Shown: positions 47,069 through 57,929 of the stretch, piece by piece
How the letters are laid out: each line of letters begins with the position of its first letter
Position numbering within the stretch: the first letter of the stretch is position 1
Assembly: GCA_009809945.1 (NCBI GenBank)
Contig: WTPW01000665.1
Coordinates: 56,813 to 120,812 of the forward strand
Source of the DNA: Gigaspora margarita
Lineage: Eukaryota; Glomeromycota; Glomeromycetes; Diversisporales; Gigasporaceae
Length of the DNA: 64,000 nt
Reading direction: 5' to 3'
The notes under the pieces: model-generated
Seen by the model: the letters and a program-made list of their open reading frames with translations, nothing else
Databases searched by the model: none
What the model was told of the DNA's origin: nothing
Translations under genes and position numbers: made by a program

Positions 47069-47094
47069 CTGTTTGGTAATTATATACTAAACAG
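47069..47094 (-). terminator. 3' hairpin h17
   Basis: CTGTTTGGTA/TACTAAACAG stem upstream of the 47044 start, so the 3' signal of the next gene upstream. Confidence 0.7.
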
Positions 47095-47125
47095 TTAATT
47101 TATTTAAACCAAATTCATCAAATAC

Positions 47126-48919
47126 CAGGGTTGGTAAATGACTAGGTCATTTGACTATTTTTTAAATGACCTCAAATGACATTGAAATGACCGGGATCAT
47201 TTGGTTATTGGGTCATTTGCAAATTGCAAATGACCCAGTGACCAAATAATCCTGGTCATTTACAAATGACCGGGTCATTGCGGGTCATTATGGGGCATTA
47301 TACAAATGATAAAAGATAGTGTAATGTAATGATTAGTTCAATAAGCACTTCAATGCATGCAGAGTTTATTTTATCTGCATATTGTAACGGTTGAATTGGG
47401 AGAGCAGTAAAACAATATAGACAATAGTGCCAATTTAAACTCCAACCGATTACAGGTACAAGTGAATAGGGCGATAGTAAAAGGAAGAGTTTATATAATG
47501 GTAAAGGGTTAATAAAGCGAAACAATACTATGATATGGGATGGTGGGTAATACTAATAATGTGTGATATTGGTGATGGGGTATGAGTTAATGATCAAGGT
47601 AATTTCGACAAGAAGTTCAAATAAGATCAGAATCATGTGAACAATTTAAAAGAATTAACGAAACTCATCACACAGAAATCGAGTTATAATAAGCCCAATA
47701 CGAAGTTACAAGTCAATTCAGTCTGTCAAATTGAGTCTCACAAGGGTTATTAAGGTTAAAGTCGAATTCAAAAAATAAGGGTTTTACTTTTATTATTATT
47801 GTATTTTTAAATTGAATATCAAACGTTTTAAATAAGACGGAGAACTTATATTATTAAAAAGGGGATGTCGAACTTATTTTTTGATTGAATTCGAAGGTCT
47901 TAATTACATTTTGAGAGTTACCATGTATTCGTGAAATTTAGAACATATCGCGATTTTTACCACGTATATGAGAGTGGCGGAAGTATTTGCAGGCTTGGTA
48001 TTCACGTATTTGCGTTAATTAGTGCATTTACGCGATTTCTAGTTCTAAGCCACCAAGTACATTTAAATAATCTTATTTGTATACATGATTTAAAAATATT
48101 TACAACAAATAAAAATAATTCGTCAATATTGATATAGTCAGGAAGTTGAAGAATAGATTATGATATTTAGCCATATACATTTTTTTGAGATATAAAATTC
48201 GGATTTAAAAACTTTATTTGGATATTTTAAGATACTTACAAAATCGCAGCTATCTATGTAACTTTAAAATTGTTAATTCAAAAATTTTCATGATAAACGT
48301 GAGCAAAACATTTGAAATTTCTAGATATTAGCTAGCTCTTCGAAAATAAGTTCATATTAACTCAAAAATAAATGATGCTTCAAGATTTTCCTATAAAGTT
48401 ATTCTACTATAAAATTCTTTGTTTGAGCATTATAAAATAATACAATTAATACTTGTACCGTATTTGCATGTAATAACGTGCATTTGTGCATTATTTCAGG
48501 ACATGCATGCGTGATATTTCGAATCATTTTAACATGCATTTGTTATATGCCATATGTATATTTAGAGTGTGCGTTGTTTTGGGACGCGCATAGGAGTTAA
48601 AAAAACCAATTTTCAAAAAAATATGAATTTCAAAATAACATGCATGCACGTTATTACGTGCAAATATGGTATATAATGTAACATTGTAATTCTATAATTT
48701 TTTATATCGATTTATCGATTTGCACATTTATTTACTGTTATATAGGTTCAAGGTTATTTACTAATAGCAATAATAAAATTTCTATATATTTGAATCCACC
48801 AATCAAATTATATTAATTTTTAAATGACCTCATAGGTCATTTGGCCTTTCGAAATGACACGTGACTGGTCATTAGTCATTTGAGTCATTTGGGTCATTTC
48901 AGGTCATTTATCAACCCTG
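47126..48919. mobile_element. CAGGGTTGGTAAATGAC hAT-like element
   Basis: 1794 bp, ends CAGGGTTGGTAAATGAC and CAGGGTTGATAAATGAC inverted, with a perfect 8-bp duplication TCAAATAC (47118-47125, 48920-48927). CAGGG ends and 8 bp are hAT hallmarks. The subterminal arms are tandem TCATTTGG/AATGACC units. No transposase gene is left. A TA-flanked MITE (48458-48669) is nested. Confidence 0.9.
48458..48669. mobile_element. Nested CCGTATTTGCAYGTAATAACG MITE
   Basis: 212 bp, ends CCGTATTTGCATGTAATAAC and CCATATTTGCACGTAATAAC inverted, TA on each side. The internal arms repeat ATGCATG. Tc1-mariner-like by target. Confidence 0.8.
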
Positions 48920-48979
48920 TCAAATACTACTATTTATTCAAACCACAATGAATATATGATAGTATTTGATGAATTTGAT

Positions 48980-49286
48980 TTACTGAACAAATGGTAACTG
49001 TGGATGGTATTCAGGAGATTTTAAAATATATGATTCTTTAAAAATTTGTTGGCGCGTTGTAATCATTTTTTGTAATTCTGTTTCAGGTTTTTTTTTTGGT
49101 AATTGACTTTTGTTTCTTTTTTCGTTTGAGTGCTGAATGTTTGAATTCATGAAGTAATTGAGATTTATTTTTATACTGAGTGGTTCCGGTACAATCAAAA
49201 CTCTTAATCCACAAAAATATCTTATAATCAAGTCTGAGATTGCAAAATTGTTTTTTTACTCGCATCAATGATCCTTTTGAATTCAT
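48980..49286 (-). pseudogene. Lys-rich hypothetical protein
   Basis: Likely ATG at 49286 (MNSKGSLMRVKKQFCNLRLD). About 68 codons in one frame, then a shift to KKPETELQKMITTRQQIFKE and YHPQLPFVQ at 48980. Strongly basic (KRKKKQKSITKKK). It stops just before the hAT-like element; a few more codons may lie beyond that insert before hairpin h17. Unrecognised. Confidence 0.4.
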
Positions 49287-49291
49287 GCTGA

Positions 49292-49738
49292 TTAATTTTT
49301 CATTTTTCGACAAAGACTTGTTGACCAATGAAGAAGTTTAAAATAGTCATAGCATTGATGAAATGGGCATTGAAAATCAACATGCCAATTATCATAATGC
49401 CAAAGATAAGGATAAAAAGAATATTGTTGTTGAATATTTTTAAGATATTTCCTAATGCCACATTGGCAAACAAAAAATTTAAAGAAAGGAATCTGTTTAG
49501 TATGTTGCAATAAATCAAATTCTTCCTTAGAATTTCGTTTAGAATACTGAATAATATATAAATGAGCAAAATCAATATTCCACCAAGAAATACAATTTCT
49601 TGTAACAAAAGATTCATGGTAAACTTTTTGTAAATAAGCAGCAAAACAGATGAAATATGTTGTAATATCTTTTGACATTTTCGAGAAATAATTATAATTA
49701 TTATTTCTTATAAGAACAGTTCTGCTTTCAGGTATCAA
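49292..49738 (-). CDS. Membrane protein, two overlapping open frames
   Basis: Two frames are open over the same bases. One (49300-49644) gives a protein with three hydrophobic spans (IVFLGGILILLIYILFSIL, ILFILIFGIMIIGMLIF). The other (49292-49738, 148 codons) is Tyr/His/Cys-rich. The membrane frame begins without ATG, while the other contains MSKDITTYFICF with ATG near 49679. A single frameshift between them would give one protein with a soluble N-terminus and membrane tail. Which is real cannot be settled by eye. Confidence 0.4.
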   Translation of the reverse strand: MIPESRTVLIRNNNYNYFSKMSKDITTYFICFAAYLQKVYHESFVTRNCISWWNIDFAHLYIIQYSKRNSKEEFDLLQHTKQIPFFKFFVCQCGIRKYLKNIQQQYSFYPYLWHYDNWHVDFQCPFHQCYDYFKLLHWSTSLCRKMKN

Positions 49739-49869
49739 ATCGCAAGATCTGATAGGTTTTTATAGATCAAATTTTTGGCCTTTTTATAGATAATGAGATT
49801 GAATAGGCAAAAAATTGTAAGTGTTTTTTGCAAGAATAAAGATTAAAAATACATTTGGACTAATTTGAT
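49739..49869. other. Short spacer
   Basis: AT-rich, no feature seen; leads into the repeat array that bounds the Rep-bearing element. Confidence 0.4.
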
Positions 49870-50165
49870 GCGTAAAAATAATAATTTACGAATTAGTAAA
49901 TATTAATTTACAAATTGGTAAATGTAAAATAATATAAATTTATGAATTGGTAAATATTGATCTGATTAATATTGGTAAATGTTAATCTGATTAAAATTTA
50001 TATAATTTATGAATTGGTAAATGTTGATCGATTAAAAAATTTATGTAATTTACGAATTAGTAAATATTGATCTGATTATAGATTTACGAATTGATAAATG
50101 TTATTCTGATTATATAATTTACGAATTAGTAATGTTGATCTAACTGAATACTTGCAAATTTGTAA
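49870..50165 (+). repeat. Left repeat array of the Rep-bearing element
   Basis: About nine diverged units of AATTTACGAATTGGTAAATG and TTGATCTGATTA. The same words appear as reverse complements at 59330-59445, 60519-60565 and 62571-62770, and one unit at 51263-51330. They may be terminal repeats or a replication-related array. Confidence 0.75.
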
Positions 50166-50210
50166 TAAATTTAAAAAATATATTTTGTTTAATTTTAACT
50201 GATTAGCAAA

Positions 50211-50704
50211 ATGAGAAACACACATGAAATTCGCAATTATTTTCATAATAACACTCTTAAAACATGTCTCATTTGTAATATTTGCGAAGCTAATTATCCT
50301 ATCAATACTAATTTGACAAATCTTAAAAATCATTTTGCTAAATATCATAAACAAGAATTTCATTTAGCAATGTCTAAAATGAAGAAAGAAGAAAACAAAT
50401 TAAAAAAATTAATTATATTCAATGTCAAGAAAATGAAAAAACTAAAGATAAAAATTCTTTAACAACACAAAATAATGAAATTTCAGTTATTCAAATACCA
50501 AAACCTGTTCAAGTTGAAAATTTTAATGAAAATGATTATACAACTGAAAAAGAGACAATTGAAGTTAGTAAAATTAATCAAATTTTATTGCCACCAATTC
50601 AAACCAATAAAAGAAAAACATATAAAGAAGAAAAAAATATAAAAAAACAAAAAGAAGAAAATATTAACATAATTAATAATATTGAATTAACCAAAAATTG
50701 TTAA
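50211..50704 (+). pseudogene. BED/C2H2-type zinc-finger protein
   Basis: ATG at 50211. The N-terminus has CLICNICEANYP ... LTNLKNHFAKYH: C-X2-C and H-X4/5-H spacing of a BED-like finger. The frame shifts near codon 70, then reads on (PKPVQVENFNENDYTTEKET, QILLPPIQTNKRKTYKEEKN) to TAA at 50704. About 164 codons; basic Lys/Glu-rich tail. BED fingers bind DNA and are common in transposases and in genes derived from them. First gene inside the left array. Confidence 0.55.
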
Positions 50705-50802
50705 ATTAATATTATTAAAGATGCTATTTCTATTTCTGACAAATATAAAATTTTTTTTTAAATAATTTATTTATTTTTTATTAAATAAAAATTTTAACAA
50801 TT

Positions 50803-51256
50803 TGTGAAAAAATCTGAGTACTTTGAAATTTGACCAATGATAAACAGATATTTTGAGTATGTTTTGCGAGAAAATCTGAGTACTTTGAAATTCAACCAAT
50901 GAAAACAGATATTTCAAGTATGTTTTGCGAAAAAATCTGAGTACTTTGAAATTTGACCAATGAAAAACAGACATTTCGAGTATGTTTTGTGAGAAAATCT
51001 GAGTACTTTGAAATTTGACTATTGAAAACAGATATTTTGAGTATGTTTTGCAAAAAAATCTGAGTACTTTGAAATTCGACCAATGAAAAACAAATATTTC
51101 GAGTATGTTTTGCGAGAAAATCTGAGTACTTTGAATGAAAACAAATATTTCGAGTATGTTTTGCGAGAAAATCTGAGTACTTTGAAATTTAACCAATGAA
51201 AAACATATATTTCGAGTATGTTTTGCGAGAAAATCTGATTACTTTGAAATTCGACC
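50803..51256. repeat. 61-bp minisatellite, about 7.5 copies
   Basis: Unit AAAATCTGAGTACTTTGAAA, then TTCGACCAATGAAAAACAGA, then TATTTCGAGTATGTTTTGCG. One copy is shortened near 51130. Long minus-strand frames over it are only repeat artefacts. Confidence 0.92.
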
Positions 51257-52236
51257 TACTCTAATTGTAAATTATGAATGTTGATCTGATTATGTAATTT
51301 ACGAATTTGTGAATATTTTTGAATTTAAATAAAATAATTGTATAAATATAATTCAAATTCTTGCTGCTAATTCATCAAAGATGGCATTATTGCAAAAACA
51401 AAGATTTCATCCCTACAAACGAACGAAAAAACAATCTCCAAATCTTTCAATTGAAATAACAGAAATAATAATTTTTAAATAGTTAATTTATCCTTATTAA
51501 ACAACTTATTAATGGACATCGTATAAAAATTACTCTTTCTGATCATTCAAAAAAAACTTTTAATAATTTAAAATTGATTAATCGAACCATCAAAATACGA
51601 TGGGAATTTTCCATTATTAAACAGTTATCAAATGAATTTAAGATTTTTAACAACGAACCTAAAATTTTACATTTTTATTTTAAACACGTATATTTATCAA
51701 ATAGAGAAGTTTATGGCTATTTAAATAAAAAAATTTTGATATGATTTTTTCGAAATACAATTTCTGGAAGATTATTTTATTAAATTTATATATAAGACCA
51801 AATGAAGACCACTTTAAAAATCTAGCTTTCAATTTTGGTTACTTTAAATTTTTTAATATTTATCCAAAAAGCTATTCTAGTCAATACTATTGTGATAATA
51901 GAAGATCATATTTGATAAAATCTCATGATGGAATGTATAGGACCCCGAAGAATACATATATAACTCAGATTCAGACTCAAAATTTTAATATAACTTTATA
52001 CACTTAATTTTATTAAAAGCTTTATACAAAATTATCATATAAGTTCAAATTTTACTATAAATTATACAATTTTAGATCTGAGTTTATATACTATATATAT
52101 TCCTATTCCGAAAATAAACTACCCTTTTGTTTTAATCAAAAAAATCTAAAAACTTGTTTTATTCAAAAATAAGCTACCCCTGATTGATAATAGTTACTAC
52201 ATAGTAAAGTCCAAATTTTACTATGCAAATCGGTTA

Positions 52237-54101
52237 GGGGAGTGCCATTTATCATCTGATTTTTTGATACTAAGAGGCTACCCCATCTGATCATCAAATA
52301 CCGTGATTTGATTGGCTAAAATTATTAAAATTTTAAAATTTTTTAAATTTTAATATTAAATAACTCATGAACCAGTGATCCGTTTTGGATAATTTTACTA
52401 CCAAAATGCTCGCCTCAATGAGGCGATTCCAACGAGCCTAAAATCATCAAAATCCAATCACAGGATCCCAAGTTTGTTATGGATTTGTATTGCTTTAATT
52501 ATATTATTTCATATATATTAAAAGGGAATTGCTATTTCCACCATGGTATTTTGCTATTTCCACCATAGTTACACAGGATTTTCTATTTTTAGAATTAATA
52601 TAATATATTATAAAATTACATTCTAACTTTATCTTTAACTCTAACCCTAACCCTAACCCTAAAACTAATAAGTAAACTTTATTTGGCTTCTAATTAAAAG
52701 TTGTAGAGCTTATTTTTCTNATTCTAATGGTAGTTAAATCATCAAAATCGGCCTGGTGGATCCCAAGATACTTGGGATCAAAGAAGAGAACATAAGGATC
52801 GGCAAATTCACTATTATACAAACTATTTATTTTCTTTACATATGTTTTGAAACGTTTTTTTATTGTAGTAAAAAGTTTTACTAAGAAAATAATAAAACTT
52901 GTCTTAAGAAACTAGCATTTTTTTGAGCCAAAGAACAACTTTACTTAAGAGCCAAAAGTCAATTGTGATAATAAAATTCNGCGNAAATCACGATTTTTCG
53001 TTGANNGCTTTTTTCTAACTTAGATTTGTTTTTCTTTACATACGTTTTGAAACATTTTTTTATTGTAATGAAAATTCTTATTAAGAAAATAATAAAATAT
53101 GTTTTAAGAAACTAGCATTTTTTTGAGCCAAAGAATAACTTTACTTAAGAGCCCAAAGCCAATTATCATAATAAAATCCTGAGCAAATTATAATTTTTTG
53201 TTTGACGCCTTTTCTAGCTTTGTGTAACAGTGAATTTGCCGATCCTTATGTTCTCTTCTTTGATCCCAAGTATCTTGGGATCCACCAGGCCGATTTTGAT
53301 GATTTAACTACCATTAGAATCAGGGAAATGAGCTCTATAACTTTCAATTAGAAGCCAAAGAAGGTTTACTTATTAGTTTTTAGGGTTAGAGTTAGGGTTA
53401 GGATTAAAGTTAGAAGTAGAATTAGATATATTATTTTAATTCTAAAAATAGAAAATCTTGTGTAACCATGGTGGAAATAGCATAATGCCATGGTGGAAAT
53501 AGCAATTCCCTATTTTTAATAGATTATATTAAAATAACACAAATATATAACGATTTCTGGATCCCATGATCAGAATTTAACGATTTTAGGTTCATTAGAA
53601 TCGTCTCATTGAGACGAGCATTTTGGTAGTAAAATCATCCAAAATGGATTGCTGGTTCAAGAGTTATTTAATATTAAAGTTTATAAGATCTTTAATAATA
53701 ATTTTTAATATATAGGGATGAGTCAATAGAAATCAAGCAAATTTTTTTTAGTACTTTTTTTTAAAAGTTTAAATCAAGATAATTTATATTAACTCACCCC
53801 CATATACGAAAATAATATAATTAAAGCAGTACAAATCTATAACGATCTTGGGATCCTGTGATTGGATTTTGACGATTTTAGGCTCGTTGGAATCGTCTCA
53901 TTGAGGCGAACATTTTGGTAGTAAAATCATCCAAAACAGATTACTGGTTCAAGAGTTATTTAATATTAAATTTTAAAAATTTTAAAAATTTTTAAAAAAT
54001 TTTAATAATTTTAGCCAATCAAAAGTTATCTGCTATTAGGACCTGATAATTGTCTGACCCTCTCCCCTACTCTAAAAATCAGATGATAAATGGCGCTCCC
54101 C
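52237..54101. mobile_element. GGGGAGTGCCATTTATCATC element, nested
   Basis: Inverted ends GGGGAGTGCCATTTATCATC and GGGGAGCGCCATTTATCATC, 3-bp TTA duplication, so Harbinger-like. Symmetric arms (about 52350-52500 and 53540-53690) flank the nested GGGAATTGC copy. Confidence 0.85.
52524..53510. mobile_element. GGGAATTGC element, nested copy
   Basis: 987 bp, sister of 17075-18003 with the same inverted ends and the same subterminal CTAACCC and GGGTTAG arrays. Ambiguous bases at 52720 and 52980-53005. The target duplication is not clear. Confidence 0.83.
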
Positions 54102-54109
54102 TTATAATC

Positions 54110-54975
54110 ACTTAAGTAAACTTGTTCGGAATATCAAAATACATATGTTATAAAATTTTTATACAAATTGGAGAACTTTTTATTATTTGAGTTTTAATTT
54201 TTATGTTCATCGAAAAATTAAAAATTTTTTAAAAAATATATACGCCAAATGTAAAAATTACAAGTTAAATAATAAAAAGTTCTCCGATTTGTATAAAAAT
54301 TTCCAAGAATATGCATTTTTATATTATGCACATGTTTACTTAAGCACATATAATCGATTTATATAGTAAAATTTGAACTTTGTTATGTAGCGATTATTTG
54401 CGATCGCTAATAAGCTTTTTGCACAGATATTTTTTAAAAAAAATTCTCATGTATATAATCTTGTGCAGACAAGTTTTTTGTGGGAAAATAAAAAAATAAA
54501 AAAAGTGATATACATACCATATGTTTCCAAAATAGCTACCTTTTTTGGACACAAAAAATCTGGAGGTAGATTTTTGGTCAATCACAAATAGTCGTTACAT
54601 AGTAAAGTCCAAATTCTACTATATAAATCGACTATTATCATTTAAGTAAACTTATTCAGAAGATAAAAATACATATATGCTAAAATTTTCAACAATATTG
54701 AAGCACCTTTTATTATTAAACTTTTAATTTTTAAGTTCAACGAATATATTTTTGTAATAAAATTTTAATTTTACCGTTGAATGTAAAAATTAAAAGTCAA
54801 ATAATAAAAAGTTCTCAGATTTTGATAAAATTTTTAAAGTATACGTATTTTAATATTCTGAACAAGTTTACTTAAGTGGCTTTAATCGATTTGAATAGTA
54901 AACTTTTGACTTTACTATGTAGCAACTATTATCGATCATGGGGTAGCTTATTTTTGGATCAAAGGCATTTTTACA
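54110..54975. repeat. Two fold-back repeats of the AATAAGC family
   Basis: 54110-54420 and 54530-54975 are each long imperfect palindromes with GTAAAGTCCAAATT and AAGTAAACTTATTCAGAAGA arms, as at 5207 and 20876. The frame at 54394-54585 is non-genic. Confidence 0.7.
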
Positions 54976-55288
54976 TTTTTGGATTTAAACAAGAGGGTAG
55001 CATGTAGTTTATTTTTGGAAACATATAGTATAGTATTATTATACAAAATAAAAATCTAACTTGTTATAAAAGATATCTTTGTTATACAAATAAATATCTA
55101 ACTTTTCAAAAAATTACCTGTTGGTTATACAAATTTAAACATATAACATATTAAAAAATTATATAGTAAGTCTATACAAAACCGGATCTCAGTATTACAT
55201 ATATTCTTCGGGGTCCTGGATGTATTGGTATTTGACTTGTAAAAAATGTAGATTTTATGAAGTAAAAGTTTCATATGATATCAAATAA

Positions 55289-55689
55289 GATTATTTCATT
55301 TAATTCCAATAAATTTCTTATTTTACTTTTGTGACAAATCTTAAAATTTTATCTAACCTATTTTGCGAATGCTACAATTGGTTCTTGAATTGATCATTGT
55401 CACCATGTGTAATGCTCCTTATCTGATCTTCAACTTTGATAATTTGATCAACTAATGATAAACAGCTCAGTTAAAATTTTTGACAATTGGAATCTTGGAA
55501 TTTTGTTGATTCAAATTTATATAATATCAAAAATTATGTACAAAAAAGAGACAAATTTAGATAATCCACCGATTGCATATGAGAAAATTTTGCAAACATG
55601 TGCAACAAAAGACTAAATAAAAGGATCAAAAAATCCTCACCGATATCTTTACATTTTGCAAAAAAAATTTAAATTAAATATCTTTAATT
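55289..55689. other. Spacer, no gene recognised
   Basis: AT-rich between the split gene and the coiled-coil gene. Small GAACAATT/TTGATCA words but no frame. Confidence 0.4.
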
Positions 55690-56167
55690 ATGCCTAAAAC
55701 TGAATTTATTAAAGAAAATGGCAAAGATTATACTTATAAAATTCCCAATCAAAAAAATGAAAAAAATTGATTACAAAAAATTATATGAAGAAACAATTGA
55801 TGACTACAAAAAACTATACAATGAAACAATTTTTAAAATCACTGAATTGGAAAAAAAATCGCAAAAAATGTTGAACCAAATGCAAGACATCGATAAAGCT
55901 TTTGACAAACAACGAAAAAGAAATAAGAAATATAAGCATCTTTTTGTGCAAGCATCAGATCATTTTGCTTGTACATGGGATTGTTTTATCGAAAAACAAG
56001 AAGAAAATAGAGAAAAAGAAGCAATTTTTATTTCAGATAATGAAAATGAAATTCAAGAAGATACTTTCAATTATATTCCAAACAATGATAATTATTTATT
56101 AGATGAAAATTGTAATAACTATATTTATTATACAAATCAATGCTATGATCCAAATGTAAACTTTTAA
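55690..56167 (+). pseudogene. Coiled-coil protein
   Basis: Likely ATG at 55690 (MPKTEFIKENGKDYTYKIPN), with a one-base shift near 55755 into the long frame KIDYKKLYEETIDDYKKLYN ... to TAA at 56167; or it starts at the later ATG at 55718. The middle is coiled coil (ITELEKKSQKMLNQMQDIDK), followed by a charged, Asn-rich acidic tail. No family recognised. Its stop overlaps that of the convergent Rep gene by a few bases, so the two are tightly packed. Confidence 0.55.
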
Positions 56168-57844
56168 TCATTTTTTGTACATTTATTTTTATTGTTTAAT
56201 AAATTATCATTATGTTTGCGCTTATTTGCTATTGTACTCGATTCACATACTGGATCATCTATTAAATCATTGATTTCAATTAATGGTTCATCTATTATTT
56301 GTGCTTGCTGATCAGAAAAATATTCGTTTAATTGTCTGCAATTGGGATAATTATGTAAATATCACTTTTTAAATTCGAGAAATGTTTTACAGCAGTATAT
56401 ATAATTGTTTTCGATTATATGTTCGCCAACAAATCTCGAATTTAACTTATTGCTTTTCTCTATAATTTTAGCAATTGAATTTGATCTGATTCGATATTCA
56501 AATCCCATTCCATTGATTGAAATTTTTGTTCATCACCCTTGTGAAATATGATTGAAGTTGTTTGTTTTTGTATATCATCATCCTACTTGCCCAAAAATTT
56601 GATTATGTAATCCAATTGCTGATCAAATTGTTCAAAATCACGTTTATTATCATCTTCTGTAACACCTGTTTAACTAAAATTATAAGCTTCTTCAGGCGGT
56701 TTTGTGGCTGTTAAAAAAAATATATTTTGCCATAAATGGCTCAAATCCACCATGTTTTTTTTCAGCATTTTGATGGGAATTATTCAAAAAATTCACCATG
56801 TCTCTCCAATCAAGTTTCATATAAAACTCATCAAACAACACTATCTCTTGCCCACAATACCCATTCCACCAATTTGATCCAGTTCGTTGTTTCTTCTGTT
56901 TATCAAACAATTTATTACCAAATAATTCATGAAACAATCCAGTTTTTCTGCTTCTACCTGAACCATAAAAATAAAATGTGACTGGATGCCAAAATCGACA
57001 AATTTTGGTTTTCTTTTCTTCTTGTAAATCTTCATATATTTTTTTCATACTAAAATAATTATGCGAATATCGAACCTTTTTAGTATTGTGTTTGAACACT
57101 TCCAAAGAATGAGCTTCTTCCATCAACATCTTATTTCCTTCTATGATTGATTCATATTCTTCGTTCTTGTACTCTTTTGATCTTAATAATACTTTAGTAT
57201 GTTTTTCGATCTCATGAAATTTGCCAAATTCAAATGGTCCAGTTATTTCTTCTAATAATTCACCCTTTCTCCACCTTGCTGGTTTTCATTCATAAGTCTC
57301 ATCGCATAAATCACAAAATAATGATAAATCTAATAACTACATTTGTATCTTTCATGTTTTTACAATAGTCATAAGGCTTCTTACAATACATATATGCTAA
57401 TAAAGATGTAGTCTTAATTGCTTCAATAAACATTGAATGATCATCAAACAATTCTTTAATAGCCTTCATCGTCATACGTATCTTCAATTGAACATACACT
57501 TGAGAATGCAAATGTTCATTGTTGCTTGCTTCAAATTGCCAGTTAATATGAATAATTTTTGTTTTGAAGTTTTCAAAGTCTTCTTGTATTCTTGGAAATG
57601 GTCACTCATATTTGATTCCATGTTCTCTACAATATGAGCACTCAATATCATTGCATTTGTTTAGATTGCAACAATTTACACACTTATTGTCCTTATACCA
57701 CCAATGTTTTTTATCACAAAGAAAACAAACTAGTGTTCCAATTTTTCTAAATTTCTTTTCATGTTCTTCTTTATCTCTTTCAAATACATTTTTTTTATAT
57801 ACAAATATTTTTTTACAATAATTACAATAATGAGAAGTTATCAT
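56164..57844 (-). pseudogene. rep: HUH endonuclease/SF3 helicase Rep with Cys-rich N-terminus
   Basis: About 555 codons. Residues 1-80 hold Cys pairs (HYCNYCKK, LVCFLC, CVNCCNLNKC, CSYC), probably zinc fingers, ending in a TGA. The HUH domain follows: HLH at 111-113 (EHLHSQVYVQL) and motif III Y-C-K-K at 153-156. The SF3 helicase has Walker A YGSGRSRKT, Walker B EIVLFDEF and sensor motif LTATKPPEEAY (in a shifted frame). The Gly before Lys-Thr in Walker A is now Arg (AGA). Such Reps nick and unwind DNA for rolling-circle replication of CRESS viruses and plasmids. Frameshifts near 57320, 56705 and 56490 and several stops inactivate it. The Cys-rich head makes it longer than the usual 300-350 aa. 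Confidence 0.88.
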
Positions 57845-57929
57845 AAATGGGTAAAAAGTGCAGTTCCAGTCATCATAAAAATTTTCAAAGAAAAAAATAA
57901 AATTTCCAAGATAAAAATTTGATCAATTA

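Larger units (their letters stand above)
51939..55217. mobile_element. AGGACCCCGAAG-family element with nested inserts
   Basis: 3279 bp, ends AGGACCCCGAAGAATA inverted, 8-bp duplication GAATGTAT/GGATGTAT (one mismatch). It shares its first eight bases with the 40501 family. It contains a Harbinger-like element (52237-54101), itself holding a GGGAATTGC element (52524-53510), and at least two fold-back repeats (54110-54420, 54530-54975). No coding region. Confidence 0.87.
51381..55288 (+). pseudogene. Unknown protein split by a 3.3-kb element
   Basis: ATG at 51381, basic N-terminus (MALLQKQRFHPYKRTKKQSP). After one shift a clean stretch reads LIKQLINGHRIKITLSDHSK ... REVYGYLNKKILI, then TGA; a further frame gives NEDHFKNLAFNFGYFKFFNI ... 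SHDGMY up to the insert at 51939. On the far side of the insert the same frame reads WYLTCKKCRFYEVKVSYDIK to TAA at 55288. So the element entered an open frame. About 215 codons. The basic start would suit a nucleic-acid-binding or coat protein, a guess. A TATAAATAT box lies just upstream. Confidence 0.55.

Noticed and set aside
29002-47094. Hairpins as CRISPR repeats or tRNA-like elements
   Set aside because: They lie one per gene at 3' ends, have no regular spacing or spacers and no cloverleaf.
35865-47094. Bacterial origin of the array with rho-independent terminators
   Set aside because: Possible for the kinases, but the polymerase, F-box-like genes and one-gene-one-hairpin layout fit a large eukaryotic virus better; kept as the alternative in the findings.
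50771-51196. 141-codon minus-strand frame
   Set aside because: It is a translation of the 61-bp minisatellite; the same phrase repeats every unit.
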